The notes: generated from the letters alone by a model not told the origin. Shown: positions 41,622 through 51,237, numbered from the stretch's first letter. The stretch: DNA of 64,000 nucleotides from Gammaproteobacteria bacterium (GCA_021773635.1 JAJFJV010000021.1:124001-188000); one strand, 5' to 3'. Numbers and translations: made by a program.

Positions 41622-43400
41622 ATGTGTGGAATCTGTACCGAACTTCGCTTTGACGGCCAAACACCCGCAGCCGCGCCCATGCAACGCATGCTGGACCAGC
41701 TCGCACGCCGGGGGCCGGATGATGACGGCCTGCATATTGCCGGTCCGGTAGCGCTCGGGCACCGCCGCCTTGCCATCATTGACCTCTCAGCACGCGGTCA
41801 CCAGCCCATGCTGGACCCCGGCAACGGCAATGTGCTGGCCTTCAACGGCATCATTTACAACTATCGCGAATTACGCACCCAGCTGCAGGCCAAGGGATAT
41901 CACTTCGATTCCAGCAGTGATACCGAGGTTATCCTCAAAGCCTATGCCGAATGGGGGGAAGATTGCCCCGGGCATCTCGACGGGATGTTCGCCTTCGCCC
42001 TCTGGGACGCTCGCGAGCAACGTCTTTTTCTGGTCCGCGATCGCCTCGGCATCAAGCCGCTTTACTACAGCTGTGACAACAAACGCATCCGCATCGCCTC
42101 CAATACCCAGGCCCTGCTCGCCGCCGGGGACGTGGATACTGAACTCGACCCCATAGCCCTGCACCATCATCTGAGCCTGCATGCGGTAGTGCCCGCCCCC
42201 AGAACCCTGCTCACAGGCATCCGTAAATTACCGCCGGCCACCACCCTGAGCATTGACCTCAGCGGGCGACAGCGGCAACGCAGCTACTGGCAACTGGATG
42301 CCTGCCGGCCCGATGAGGCTTTGGATGAAAGGCAGTGGATCGAGGCGACCCACGCCAGCCTGGCCCAGGCAGTGGACAAGCGCATCCACGCCGCCGACGT
42401 CCCGGTGGGTGTGTTACTTTCCGGCGGGCTCGATTCCAGTCTGCTGGTAGCCCTGCTGGCCGAGGCCGGACATCCGGACATCCGTACTTTCTCCGTAGGC
42501 TTTGAAGACAGCCTGGAGGAGTCTGGCAGCGAGTTTGAGTACTCCGATCAAGTGGTAGAGCGCTTCTCCACCCGACATCATCGCTGGCGCATACCCAATT
42601 CAGCCGTGCTGGAACGCCTGCCCGAAGCCCTGGCCCACATGAGTGAGCCCATGGTGGGACAGGATGCCGTCGCCTTTTATCTCCTTGCAGAACGGGTTTC
42701 ACAGGACATCAAGGTGGTGCTCAGCGGCCAGGGTGCGGATGAGGTATTCGCCGGTTACTTCTGGTATCCGCAGATGCAGGCCACCGCCGGCAGCGACCTT
42801 GAGCGTTTCCGTCAGCACTATTTTGACCGCAGCCACGAAGAACTGCTGGCGGCCATCAATCCGCGCTATCACGGCCGGGATCACACCTCGGAGCTGGTAC
42901 GAAAACGGCTGGCACAACCTGTCGCTGACCGTTTCATGGACCGCGTATTGCACATGGATGTCAACATGCTGATTACCGATGATCCCGTGAAGCGCGTGGA
43001 TAACATGACCATGGCCTGGGGTCTGGAGGCGCGGGTGCCCTTTCTCGACTACCAACTGGTGGAGCTGGCGGCGCAGATGCCACCAGAACTGAAGCTGAAA
43101 GGTGGCGGCAAATTCCCCCTCAAGGCCATATCCCGTGGTCTGCTCCCGGACAGCGTCATCGATCGACCCAAGGGCTATTTCCCCATGCCGGCACTGAAAT
43201 ACGTGCGTGGAGATTTCCTGAAGTTGATGACCGATATTCTCAGCTCCCGGGCCTGTCGTGAACGCGGGCTATTCCAGACCCGCCATATCAAGGCATTGCT
43301 GGCCGCACCAGAACGTCATCTGAGCCCCTTGCGCGGTAATAAGCTGTGGCACGCGGCCCTGCTGGAGTGGTGGCTGCAGCTCAATGTAGACGGCCATTAA
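41622..43400 (+). CDS. Asparagine-synthase-like amidotransferase, probably N-acetylglutaminylglutamine amidotransferase type
   Basis: The 592-residue protein has the class II glutaminase domain with nucleophile Cys2 (MCGIC), RGPDDDG and FNGIIYNYREL, then the synthetase domain with the PP-loop LSGGLDSS (about residue 266) and LSGQGADEVFAGY. HHHLSLHAVVPAPRTLL and IDRPKGYFPMPALKY are typical, from memory, of the NAGGN osmolyte amidotransferase family rather than plain AsnB. The usual partners (NAGGN synthetase and peptidase) are not adjacent. Plain asparagine synthetase B remains possible. Confidence 0.75.
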   Translation: MCGICTELRFDGQTPAAAPMQRMLDQLARRGPDDDGLHIAGPVALGHRRLAIIDLSARGHQPMLDPGNGNVLAFNGIIYNYRELRTQLQAKGYHFDSSSDTEVILKAYAEWGEDCPGHLDGMFAFALWDAREQRLFLVRDRLGIKPLYYSCDNKRIRIASNTQALLAAGDVDTELDPIALHHHLSLHAVVPAPRTLLTGIRKLPPATTLSIDLSGRQRQRSYWQLDACRPDEALDERQWIEATHASLAQAVDKRIHAADVPVGVLLSGGLDSSLLVALLAEAGHPDIRTFSVGFEDSLEESGSEFEYSDQVVERFSTRHHRWRIPNSAVLERLPEALAHMSEPMVGQDAVAFYLLAERVSQDIKVVLSGQGADEVFAGYFWYPQMQATAGSDLERFRQHYFDRSHEELLAAINPRYHGRDHTSELVRKRLAQPVADRFMDRVLHMDVNMLITDDPVKRVDNMTMAWGLEARVPFLDYQLVELAAQMPPELKLKGGGKFPLKAISRGLLPDSVIDRPKGYFPMPALKYVRGDFLKLMTDILSSRACRERGLFQTRHIKALLAAPERHLSPLRGNKLWHAALLEWWLQLNVDGH

Positions 43401-43512
43401 CGCCCGCACCAGAAAGCCCATACCCGGTTCAAGTGTTTGGCTGAAGATTTTCGTATTACAATTGACCGGCTCAGGAGACATCCCTGACCCTATTTTTTAG
43501 AGAGGAAGTTTG

Positions 43513-43848
43513 ATGGATGCTTTAGAAACAATCGGCCAGCAGGTCGCGGAAAACCCCGTCATTATTTACATGAAGGGCACGCCAGAGTTTCCCCAGTGCG
43601 GATTTTCCTTCCGCGCGGTTCAGGCCCTGCAGGCCTGCGAGGTGGAGTTTGCCCACGTCAACATTCTCGCGGATCCGGAGATTTTCAACGCCCTGCCAAA
43701 ATTTGCCGACTGGCCTACCTTTCCGCAGGTTTATATTGATGGCGAATTGATTGGTGGCTGCGACATCACCATTGAGATGTATCAAAAGGGCGAGCTGCAG
43801 ACTATGGCGGCTGAGGCAATTGCCAAATCCCAGGCAGCTGCAGGGTAA
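43513..43848 (+). CDS. grxD: Monothiol glutaredoxin Grx4
   Basis: This CGFS-type glutaredoxin carries and delivers 2Fe-2S clusters. The active-site CGFS is C29-S32, with K21 (YMKGTPEFPQCGFS), the TFPQVY cis-Pro motif and GGCDI for glutathione binding. The start is the ATG at 43513 (111 residues), with GAGGAAG 4 bases upstream; an in-frame TTG just before it is less likely. It converges with dnaQ. Confidence 0.97.
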   Translation: MDALETIGQQVAENPVIIYMKGTPEFPQCGFSFRAVQALQACEVEFAHVNILADPEIFNALPKFADWPTFPQVYIDGELIGGCDITIEMYQKGELQTMAAEAIAKSQAAAG

Positions 43849-43852
43849 TCTT

Positions 43853-44566
43853 TCAGGGTTCCCTTCTTTTCCACAGGCATTCCCCACCACTGGCCTCGTC
43901 GATCGCCTGCAGGCGATCGGCGTGTGCCGCAAGCTCATCATCATTGGCTCTAAGTATTTTCAGTGGGCCGCGAGTCACGTTTGGAGATTCCGTCCCCGGG
44001 TTCTGGCCCTGCGACACAAGCTGTTGAATCCCGAGCTTAAAAGCTACCTGCCCACCGGTCATTGCCACATAAACATCGGCGAGAATTTCGGCGTCTAACA
44101 GGGCACCGTGGCGCTCACGCTGAGAATTATCCACCCCGTAGCGCTTGCACAGGGCATCCAGATTGTTCTTCTGTCCCGGATGCATCTTGCGAGCAAGTAT
44201 GAGGGTGTCGAGCACGCTGCAATATTGCTCGAAGCTTCCTCGCTTGCCCCCGAGCAAACTGAGCTCCTTGTCGATAAAACCCACATCGAAAGGGGCGTTA
44301 TGAATCACCACCTCGGCATCGCGGACAAAATCCAGAAACTCGTCTACAACGTCACCAAAGTGCGGCTTGTCTTTCAGGAATTCGGCACTAATGCCATGCA
44401 CCTCTTCCGCGCCGGCATCAATCGCCCGATCCGGCTGTAAATACTGGTGAAAGGTCCGCTGGGTGAGACGCCGATCTACCAGCTCCACGCAACCGATCTC
44501 GATAATCCGGTGCCCCTGCGCCGGGTCCAGCCCGGTGGTTTCCGTATCCAGCAATATTTGACGCAT
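43853..44566 (-). CDS. dnaQ: DNA polymerase III epsilon subunit (proofreading exonuclease)
   Basis: DnaQ is the 3'-5' proofreading exonuclease of the replicative polymerase. The 237-residue protein has DEDDh motifs: LDTETTGLDP (D7, E9), HNAPFDVGFID and RHGALLDAEILADVY (His, Asp). The C-terminal tail would bind DnaE. It begins one base after the rnhA stop, so the two are one operon; in E. coli the same pair is divergent. Confidence 0.97.
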   Translation of the reverse strand: MRQILLDTETTGLDPAQGHRIIEIGCVELVDRRLTQRTFHQYLQPDRAIDAGAEEVHGISAEFLKDKPHFGDVVDEFLDFVRDAEVVIHNAPFDVGFIDKELSLLGGKRGSFEQYCSVLDTLILARKMHPGQKNNLDALCKRYGVDNSQRERHGALLDAEILADVYVAMTGGQVAFKLGIQQLVSQGQNPGTESPNVTRGPLKILRANDDELAAHADRLQAIDEASGGECLWKRREP

Positions 44567-45013
44567 TCAGCCTTTCCCCTGGAGCGCTTCCGCCGCCTCG
44601 CGAGCCAGGTCATCCACCCGTTCGTTTTCCGCGTGACCGGAGTGCCCCCGGACCCAGGTCCACTCAATCTCATGTCCTTCCCGCGCCTGATCCAGACGCT
44701 TCCAGAGATCCGAATTCTTTACCGGCTTATTACCCGCGCGTTTCCAGCCTCGCTGCTTCCATCCCACCAGCCACTGGGTAATGCCCTGCCGAACGTACTG
44801 TGAGTCCGTCATCAGGTGGACCTTACAAGGCCGTTTCAAAGCCTCCAGCCCGCGTATTGCCGCCATCAGCTCCATCCGGTTGTTGGTGGTGCCCGACTCG
44901 CTCCCGCTCAGGCTCTTTTCCACTCCGTTAAAGCGCATCAGGGCCGCCCAGCCCCCCGGGCCAGGATTTCCCAGGCAAGAGCCATCAGTAAATATTTCCA
45001 CCCGCTCGCTCAC
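44567..45013 (-). CDS. rnhA: Ribonuclease HI
   Basis: RNase HI removes RNA from RNA-DNA hybrids. The 148-residue protein has all four acidic catalytic residues: D in [13 protein letters not shown] in [10 protein letters not shown] in MTDSQYV and D in ENERVDDLA, plus the [11 protein letters not shown] loop and the basic handle helix ([16 protein letters not shown]). Its ATG overlaps the upstream methyltransferase stop by 4 bp. Confidence 0.98.
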   Translation of the reverse strand: MSERVEIFTDGSCLGNPGPGGWAALMRFNGVEKSLSGSESGTTNNRMELMAAIRGLEALKRPCKVHLMTDSQYVRQGITQWLVGWKQRGWKRAGNKPVKNSDLWKRLDQAREGHEIEWTWVRGHSGHAENERVDDLAREAAEALQGKG

Positions 45014-45783
45014 TGTTTCGCAATCCTCGTTGAGGGCTCCATGATTCCAGCGTTGGCCAGTCGTCGCCGTGGTCGCCAGGGGTTTGGCAAAGGGGTCAGG
45101 GTGGTCACCCGTTTTTTTGCCAGCAACAGATAACAGCCGCTAAAAATCGGCCAACAGCGCGGTCCAATCCGCTCCAAAAATTCCAGTTTCCCCAACATGC
45201 GCTCACTCCCGAATGGCGGGCGGTAGAAAAAACGGTCTACACCAAGGATTTCGAATCCCAACAGCGCCAACCAATCACGGATTCTCGTCTCGGAGAAAAA
45301 ATACCCTTGCGGGCACCGTGGCCGGAGAAAACCGCTGATGAAACGGCGGAGACCCATGAGACTCCAGGGATTAAACGCGCTCACCAGCAAATATCCCTCG
45401 GGCATCAACACCCGCCCTGCCTCACGCAGCACCGCATGGGGCTCATGCTCGTATTCAAGCAGGTGGGGTAAAACCACCACGTCCACGCTGTCACTCGCGA
45501 TAGGCAGCGACTGAGCCCTCGTGCAGACCGAGCTATATTCATCCACGGAGCCCTTTACGGTAGTGCACAGGCGCACCCGATTGCGAATTCGGCTGGCATC
45601 AAGCGATGACCCTCCGCCACCGACACAACCTATTTCCAGGGCATGGTAACCGAAGAGATTCGGCAAATGGGCACCCAGAATTCCCCTTTCCGCAGCCCGT
45701 ATCAAGCGTCCGGCGTCACCCTTGAACCAGTGTTCCAGTTGCTGTGAAGCAGGTCCGTGTTGCCCATGGAGATGGTGCGTCAT
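45010..45783 (-). CDS. YafS-like class I SAM-dependent methyltransferase
   Basis: The 257-residue protein (start at 45783, [10 protein letters not shown]; an upstream ATG would add 15 residues) has a methyltransferase fold: [30 protein letters not shown] and [21 protein letters not shown]. The last of these closely recalls E. coli YafS, whose gene also neighbours rnhA-dnaQ. The substrate is unknown. The C-terminal 40 residues are basic. Confidence 0.85.
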   Translation of the reverse strand: MTHHLHGQHGPASQQLEHWFKGDAGRLIRAAERGILGAHLPNLFGYHALEIGCVGGGGSSLDASRIRNRVRLCTTVKGSVDEYSSVCTRAQSLPIASDSVDVVVLPHLLEYEHEPHAVLREAGRVLMPEGYLLVSAFNPWSLMGLRRFISGFLRPRCPQGYFFSETRIRDWLALLGFEILGVDRFFYRPPFGSERMLGKLEFLERIGPRCWPIFSGCYLLLAKKRVTTLTPLPNPWRPRRRLANAGIMEPSTRIAKQ

Positions 45784-45888
45784 CCGAGTTTCCCGCTGTT
45801 TTTGATCCCTGGATCCAGTGTATCTCATCGCCGCGAATGTGAAGCACTCGCTTGACCCTGACGGGACCCTTCCCTAGCATGGCCGGCC

Positions 45889-47565
45889 ATGCATATACGC
45901 AGCCTTTTTTCGTTACTGTGCCTGGTCGCCATGCTTGTCAGCTCGGGTTGCGCGCCGGCGCCCCAAACTCACAACCGCACTATTCCCTTGCCCGAGACTG
46001 CCCCGTCGGCTGCGATGACGGAAAGCAGCGACAGTACATTGGGCTCCCTTCCAGCAACGGAAATTCAGGCCTCCAGCCTGGCGGCACTTGCAAAGCTGCC
46101 CCAGCAAGAGACCGAAACCGCGGCACGTGATGGCCTTTGGAGCCGGCTCCGGGCCGGTTATGGCATTCCGGAGACCGACCCGGCGCACTATCGCAAAGAA
46201 CTCGATTGGTATCGCCAACGCCAGGATTTCCTCTATCGGGTGGGAAACCGCGCCCGTCCCTACCTTCATCATCTGGTGGCGCAAATAGAGAAGCGCGGAA
46301 TGCCGGCGGAACTGGCGCTGTTACCGGTGGTGGAAAGTGCCTTTCAGCCCTTTGCCTATTCCGCGGGGCGCGCATCGGGACTCTGGCAATTCATTCCAGC
46401 CACTGGCAAACACTACGGGCTGCGCCAAAACTGGTGGTATGACGGACGCCGGGACGTGGAAGAATCCACCCGTGCAGCACTGGACTACCTTTCCAAATTG
46501 CACAGAGAGTTCGGCGGCGACTGGTTACTGGCCGTTGCCGCCTACAACTGTGGTGAGGGCAACGTGCAGCGCGCCCTGTCCCGCTATAAGGGCAGTGCCC
46601 AAACCCCTGGTTTCTGGCACATCCGCAAGCAACTGCCCCGGGAAACACGGGGCTATGTGCCCCGCCTGCTCGCCATTGCTGCAGTAGTCGCCGAGCCCGC
46701 ACGCTACGGACTGAAACTCGACCCCATCGCCGACGAAAGCTACTTTGAGCGGGTGGAACTGGATGGCCAGATCGACCTGGCGCTGGCTGCCAGCCTGGCA
46801 AAAGTTTCCCTGGACGAGATCTACCGGCTTAATCCCGCGTTTAACCGCTGGGCAACAGCGCCGGACGGCCCCCACCGGCTCCTGTTACCGGTAGCACAGG
46901 TGGCAGAATTTGAGGCCGCACTGGCCTCTTATCCCCGGGATCAACGGGTCAACTGGCGTCGCCATCGTATCCGCAGCGGAGAAACCCTTGGCGGCATTGC
47001 CCATAAGTACCGCACCACGCCCACGGTGCTAAAGCAGGCAAACCGGCTACGCGGCAATCTCATTCGAGCTGGCCATAACCTGCTCATTCCGGTTGCCAGG
47101 AAATCCCTGCGGAGCTACCGCCAGAGCGCCGATCGGCGCCGCCAGCGTTCAATTAAAAGCCCGGCTTCGGGTAGCCGCAAGATCTACCAGGTGAAGAAAG
47201 GAGATAGCCTGTGGAGCATTGCACGCCGAAAAAATCTCCGGATTTCCCAGATCAGCGCCTGGAACGGGTTAAACCGGGGTGATCCTATCCGCCCGGGTCA
47301 ACGCCTCACCCTCTGGCAGACAAGCAAGGAAATCCCGAGTAATGTCACAGCTCCTGCTGTCGGCGCTGGACGGGCTGGCCTGACGCGGCAAAAGCTTAAC
47401 TACACGGTCCGCCGCGGCGACTCCCTGTGGCTGATTTCCAACCGCTTCAAGGTCAGCATTGCGGCGCTAAAAAGCTGGAACCGATTGAGCGGGAAAAGAC
47501 ACCTCCAGCCCGGCCAGCGCATCAAGCTGTTTGTGGATGTCACCAATACTGGTGACAACAGCTAA
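45889..47565 (+). CDS. mltD: Membrane-bound lytic murein transglycosylase D (SLT plus three LysM domains)
   Basis: MltD cleaves peptidoglycan glycan strands. The 558-residue protein has a lipoprotein signal ending at VSSGC, a goose-type SLT domain with the catalytic Glu in LPVVESAFQPFAYS, AYNCGEGNV and the conserved RETRGYVPRLLA, then three LysM repeats at about residues 358-402, 427-471 and 500-545 joined by basic linkers. It is longer than E. coli MltD because of the third LysM. It is divergent from the yafS-like gene; gloB, its enteric neighbour, is missing. Confidence 0.95.
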   Translation: MHIRSLFSLLCLVAMLVSSGCAPAPQTHNRTIPLPETAPSAAMTESSDSTLGSLPATEIQASSLAALAKLPQQETETAARDGLWSRLRAGYGIPETDPAHYRKELDWYRQRQDFLYRVGNRARPYLHHLVAQIEKRGMPAELALLPVVESAFQPFAYSAGRASGLWQFIPATGKHYGLRQNWWYDGRRDVEESTRAALDYLSKLHREFGGDWLLAVAAYNCGEGNVQRALSRYKGSAQTPGFWHIRKQLPRETRGYVPRLLAIAAVVAEPARYGLKLDPIADESYFERVELDGQIDLALAASLAKVSLDEIYRLNPAFNRWATAPDGPHRLLLPVAQVAEFEAALASYPRDQRVNWRRHRIRSGETLGGIAHKYRTTPTVLKQANRLRGNLIRAGHNLLIPVARKSLRSYRQSADRRRQRSIKSPASGSRKIYQVKKGDSLWSIARRKNLRISQISAWNGLNRGDPIRPGQRLTLWQTSKEIPSNVTAPAVGAGRAGLTRQKLNYTVRRGDSLWLISNRFKVSIAALKSWNRLSGKRHLQPGQRIKLFVDVTNTGDNS

Positions 47566-47668
47566 CGTTGTTTGTCCCCTATAGAGGGCAAATCTGGGCC
47601 CGCCCAAGCTTTTCGGCCATCTTTTCGGCCATAAACACCAGGCCCACCTCAGGGCAAACAGATTCATT

Positions 47669-48940
47669 GTGAGCGAGCATCCAGCCAAAGTAGGAAAGTT
47701 TAAAATTCTCGGCCTGTTGGGCCAGGGCAGCATGGGAACGGTCTATCTCGCCCACGATCCCTATCGTAATGACAAGGTTGCGATCAAGGTTTGCCAGCTC
47801 GACAACTCCGACCGCATTGGCCACAAGCTGTTCTTCAACGAGGCCCGCAGCGCCGGCAACCTGCATCACCCGGGCATTCTCCGTGTCCTGGACGCCGGCG
47901 ATGATGCCGAAGGCCCCTATCTGGTGCTTGAATATGTAGCGGATGCCGAACCTCTTACGAAGTACTGCCGGGCGGATGCGCTGCTACCCCTGCCACAAGT
48001 GGTAGCTATATTGTTCCGCCTCGCCAAAGCGCTGGATTATGCTCATCGGCACGGCGTGATCCACCGGGATATCAAGCCCGCGAATATTCTCCTGACCCGG
48101 GAACTCACACCCAAGATCTGTGATTTTGGGGTGGCGCGGCGCACCCAGTCCGATACCACCCAGATACTCGGCGTGTTTGGCTCTCCCCGCTATATGGCTC
48201 CCGAGCAGGCGCTGGATGCGACCATAGGCCCGCAGACCGATCTCTATTCCCTTGGGGTCGTGATGTTTGAATTGCTGACCGGTCGTGCACCCTTTATTGC
48301 AGCGGGCTTTTCGCAATTACTGCAAAAACTCATGCATGAAACACCGCCCTGCTTGCATCAAATCCGGCAGGAATTGCCATCACGTCTGGATGACATTGTG
48401 CAGCGCGCGCTACAAAAGGCTTCGCAGGATCGTTATCCATCGGGCAAGGCCATGGCCGCCGACCTGGCGCTGGTATACCAGGATCTGCATCTTGGAGAGG
48501 AGCGCCCATCCCGGGAGGAAATGAGCGAACGAGTCCGAAAACTTAGCTTTTTTGAGCAATTTTCGGAGCAGGAGGTTGCTCAAATTGTCGATGCCTGCAT
48601 CTGGGAACAATATGCCCCGGAAGAAGAGATCATCGCGGAAGGAAATCTTGACCAGGCCTTTTTCATCATTGTTTCGGGAGAAGTATCGGTGCTTAAGGGC
48701 TCCAGGCTCATCAGCACCCTTGGCAAGGGTGACTGCTTTGGAGAAATGGGCTACCTGGCCAGGGCTCGACGTACCGCCACCATTATTTCCCGCACCGAGG
48801 TTTGTTTAATCAAGATCAACGCCACCCTGATGGAAAAGACATCCACCGATTGCCAACTCCATTTCAGCCATGTTTTTCTGCAAACGCTCATCGAGCGCCT
48901 GGCACGAACCAGTGAACAACTTGCACATAAGAGAAGTTGA
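47669..48940 (+). CDS. Ser/Thr protein kinase fused to cyclic-nucleotide-binding-like domain
   Basis: The 423-residue protein starts at GTG. Residues about 11-270 form a Hanks-type kinase: GQGSMG (18-23), K40, HRDIKPAN (132-139) and DFG (152-154), all intact, then APEQALD. Residues about 290-415 resemble a cNMP-binding (Crp-like) domain with FFIIVSGEVSVLKG and FGEMGYLARARRTATI, where the phosphate-binding Arg is conserved. There is no membrane segment. This architecture suggests a soluble kinase gated by a ligand; substrate and ligand are unknown. It stands alone between mltD and fabI. Confidence 0.9.
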   Translation: MSEHPAKVGKFKILGLLGQGSMGTVYLAHDPYRNDKVAIKVCQLDNSDRIGHKLFFNEARSAGNLHHPGILRVLDAGDDAEGPYLVLEYVADAEPLTKYCRADALLPLPQVVAILFRLAKALDYAHRHGVIHRDIKPANILLTRELTPKICDFGVARRTQSDTTQILGVFGSPRYMAPEQALDATIGPQTDLYSLGVVMFELLTGRAPFIAAGFSQLLQKLMHETPPCLHQIRQELPSRLDDIVQRALQKASQDRYPSGKAMAADLALVYQDLHLGEERPSREEMSERVRKLSFFEQFSEQEVAQIVDACIWEQYAPEEEIIAEGNLDQAFFIIVSGEVSVLKGSRLISTLGKGDCFGEMGYLARARRTATIISRTEVCLIKINATLMEKTSTDCQLHFSHVFLQTLIERLARTSEQLAHKRS

Positions 48941-49077
48941 AGGCCCTCCCTATACTTTTAGCCGCGAACACGGGAAAATACGCGGTCGCTTTAACCAGCA
49001 CAGCAAACTCATCATCAAATGGCAGTTTCGGGGCACTGGTCCGAACTGGGCGTAAAGCTTAAAGAAGGAACAAATTC

Positions 49078-49866
49078 ATGGGGTTTTTGAGGGGTAAAAA
49101 AGCTTTAATCGTGGGCTTGGCGAGCGATCGCTCCATTGCCTGGGGAATTGCCAAGGCTATGGAACGGGAAGGTGCAGAACTCGCCTTTAGCTATCAAAAC
49201 GACAAGTTGAAAGGCCGGGTTGAAAAATTTGCCAAAACCCTGGGAGTCAATTTAACCCTCCCCTGCGACGTCAGTAGTGACGAGGAAATCGATGCGGCCA
49301 TGGCCACATTGAAAGACGAGTGGGGGCACCTGGACATCCTCGTCCACTCCGTTGCCTTTGCACCACGCGAGGAACTGGACGGGGATTATCTCGATAAAGT
49401 CACCCGTGAGGGCTTTCGGACGGCCCACGAGGTCAGCTCCTACAGCTTTGCGGCACTTGCAAAGGCGGCCCGCCCGCTGATGCAGGGACGCAACGCAGCC
49501 CTCCTGACCATGACCTATCTGGGCGCCGTGCGAGCCATCCCCAATTACAACGTCATGGGCCTGGCAAAGGCCAGTCTGGAGTCCAATGTCCGTTATATGG
49601 CACGTGCCCTGGGGCCGGAGGGAATTCGGGTCAATGGCCTGTCGGCAGGCCCCATACGTACTCTGGCCGCCGCCGGTATCAGCAACTTTCGCAAACTACT
49701 GGATATCGTCGCCTATAACGCGCCACTCAAGCGCAACGTCAACATTGATGAAGTCGGCAACGTAGCCGCCTTTCTCTGCTCCGATCTCGCCTCGGCAATT
49801 ACCGGAGAGATCACCTACGCCGACGCCGGCTTTAATTTCTCCTACGACGACGCCGACGCAAAATAG
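49078..49866 (+). CDS. fabI: Enoyl-[acyl-carrier-protein] reductase (NADH)
   Basis: FabI does the last reduction of each fatty-acid elongation cycle and is the triclosan target. The 262-residue short-chain dehydrogenase-like protein begins [23 protein letters not shown] and has the Y-x6-K active site in [19 protein letters not shown]-type C-terminal residues ([13 protein letters not shown]) are present. AAGGA lies 9 bases upstream of the ATG. A long hairpin follows. Confidence 0.97.
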   Translation: MGFLRGKKALIVGLASDRSIAWGIAKAMEREGAELAFSYQNDKLKGRVEKFAKTLGVNLTLPCDVSSDEEIDAAMATLKDEWGHLDILVHSVAFAPREELDGDYLDKVTREGFRTAHEVSSYSFAALAKAARPLMQGRNAALLTMTYLGAVRAIPNYNVMGLAKASLESNVRYMARALGPEGIRVNGLSAGPIRTLAAAGISNFRKLLDIVAYNAPLKRNVNIDEVGNVAAFLCSDLASAITGEITYADAGFNFSYDDADAK

Positions 49867-49883
49867 CAAGCGACTTCCGGCAC

Positions 49884-49920
49884 CAATGAGTTGTCAGGCT
49901 TATGCCCTGGCAACTCATTG
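49884..49920. terminator. Hairpin between convergent fabI and unknown gene
   Basis: CAATGAGTTG (49884-49893) pairs with CAACTCATTG (49911-49920), and the stem continues inward for about five more pairs. It sits 18 bp after the fabI stop and overlaps the stop of the minus-strand gene. There is no T-run on either side, so it may work as a bidirectional RNA end or stabiliser rather than a classic terminator. Confidence 0.6.
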
Positions 49921-50529
49921 AAAACGGGATTCCACCCGCTGCAGTTCCGGAGTCAGGTGGCGGGTATTGAAGGCCTTGTCCTCACGGGCACAGATTGCAT
50001 ACATCCGCTGTTTGATCTCATTCACCGTTCTCCCGCACGGCCCGGCTGGCAAGCCGTCGTCTATCGGGGACATTAGCGGTTCACCATCATAGGTTCCGAA
50101 GATCAGGATCCGGAACTCCTCAGCACCATCATCACTCCTCGCTTCATCAAATATCGCGAAGGCCTCCAGCAAGGACAGGCGATTACGAAATAATTCCCGC
50201 ATCGACAGGGTTTGCTTGCCCGTTTCATTCAGAAAATGAAAGATAACCTCCACCGCCCCATGCTCGTCCCGGGCAATATGATCTGCGGGTCCCACGTAGA
50301 GATTCGCATCCATATCAAGTACATAGGGGTTTTCCTTGAAGCCGCCCTCAAATGTACGGCTAACAAAACGCAGTGCACCCAGAAGTTTTTTGTCACTCAT
50401 TTGACCAGGAAATACTCGGAAGGATAGCGAGGAATCAAAGCTACCCCTGCCTCCGCTGCAATGCAATCCAAAGCCATACCCATAAAGCGTGCGCGTTGGC
50501 GTTGAAATAGCGTATTGTTCATGCAACAT
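49915..50529 (-). CDS. Hypothetical protein of unknown function
   Basis: I do not recognise a family. The ATG at 50529 (MLHEQYAISTPTRTLYGYG, 204 residues) is preferred over an upstream start at 50724 because that would overlap the divergent HNH gene by 150 bp. The protein has no signal peptide or membrane segment. Features include a Gly-rich start, a predicted mixed alpha/beta core (residues about 45-160) and AIFDEARSDDGAEEFRILIFGTYDGEPLM. The start lacks a clear Shine-Dalgarno sequence. It shares a 42-bp divergent gap with the HNH gene. Confidence 0.6.
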   Translation of the reverse strand: MLHEQYAISTPTRTLYGYGFGLHCSGGRGSFDSSLSFRVFPGQMSDKKLLGALRFVSRTFEGGFKENPYVLDMDANLYVGPADHIARDEHGAVEVIFHFLNETGKQTLSMRELFRNRLSLLEAFAIFDEARSDDGAEEFRILIFGTYDGEPLMSPIDDGLPAGPCGRTVNEIKQRMYAICAREDKAFNTRHLTPELQRVESRFQ

Positions 50530-50571
50530 TAGGCGCGGTTGGAACGAACATAGGAATCGTATCCAGGCAAT

Positions 50572-51144
50572 ATGATGAGACCTCTTATACTCAGGCTGGC
50601 TGTCACCGGCTATCCCGTACGCTGGGTTCCCTGGCAGGAAGCCGTCACCCTGCACGCCCGGAACATGATTGCGTGGGACGCCGGGGATACGGTATTCACC
50701 TTCCGCGGTGGTACCAACCGACAAACGGGCGCACGCTCTGAAATCAGAGTCAGTTCAATCATTGCCGTCGCCGGCGGTGCCCACCACCCGGCCTACTACA
50801 AAACCGTTCCACCGCTTTCAAATCGGCAACTCTTCTCCCGTGACGGACACCTGTGCATGTACTGTGGCGAGGAGCTTCCAGGCTATCAACTGACCCGGGA
50901 TCACGTTATTCCGCTTTCCCGTGGCGGCAACGATTACTGGAGCAATGTGGTGGCCGCCTGCAAGTCCTGTAATCACCGCAAGGGCGCACACACCCCGGAA
51001 GAAGCCGGTATGCGGCTACTGGCCGTCCCCTATGTACCCAATCAGGCGGAATATCTGGCCCTCAGCAACCGGCGAATTCTCGCTGACCAAATGGATTTCC
51101 TTAAGAAGCGCTTTGCTGCACGCAATCGATTGCGCGGACTCTAA
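50572..51144 (+). CDS. HNH endonuclease family protein
   Basis: The 190-residue protein has a zinc-type HNH domain at about residues 95-150: CMYCGEE, LTRDHVIPLSRGGNDYWSNVVAACKSCNHRKG (key DH, N and CxxC). The N-terminal part, with LRLAVTGYPVRWVPWQEAVTL, is the conserved extension seen in a widespread chromosomal HNH family. That family is not known to belong to a mobile element or restriction system. DNA cleavage is presumed and the role is unknown. Confidence 0.88.
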   Translation: MMRPLILRLAVTGYPVRWVPWQEAVTLHARNMIAWDAGDTVFTFRGGTNRQTGARSEIRVSSIIAVAGGAHHPAYYKTVPPLSNRQLFSRDGHLCMYCGEELPGYQLTRDHVIPLSRGGNDYWSNVVAACKSCNHRKGAHTPEEAGMRLLAVPYVPNQAEYLALSNRRILADQMDFLKKRFAARNRLRGL

Positions 51145-51181
51145 AAACTCACCCGGCATCTGAATGTATTTGAGTTACGCT

Positions 51182-51237
51182 GCAACGCACCGCGTTGCGC
51201 GCCTGCTCACCCCCCATTTTCAGCTTCATGAGAAGCT
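51182..51237 (+). repeat. Two small hairpins in the metH leader
   Basis: GCAACGC-ACC-GCGTTGC (51182-51198) and AGCTTC-ATGA-GAAGCT (51222-51237) are perfect short hairpins in the 162-195 bp before metH. The first could close the HNH transcript. I saw no convincing S-adenosylhomocysteine or cobalamin riboswitch. Confidence 0.4.

Noticed and set aside
50530-50724. 65-residue N-terminal extension of the unknown minus-strand protein
   Set aside because: It would overlap most of the N-terminal coding region of the well-supported HNH gene and shows only low-complexity mirror sequence.
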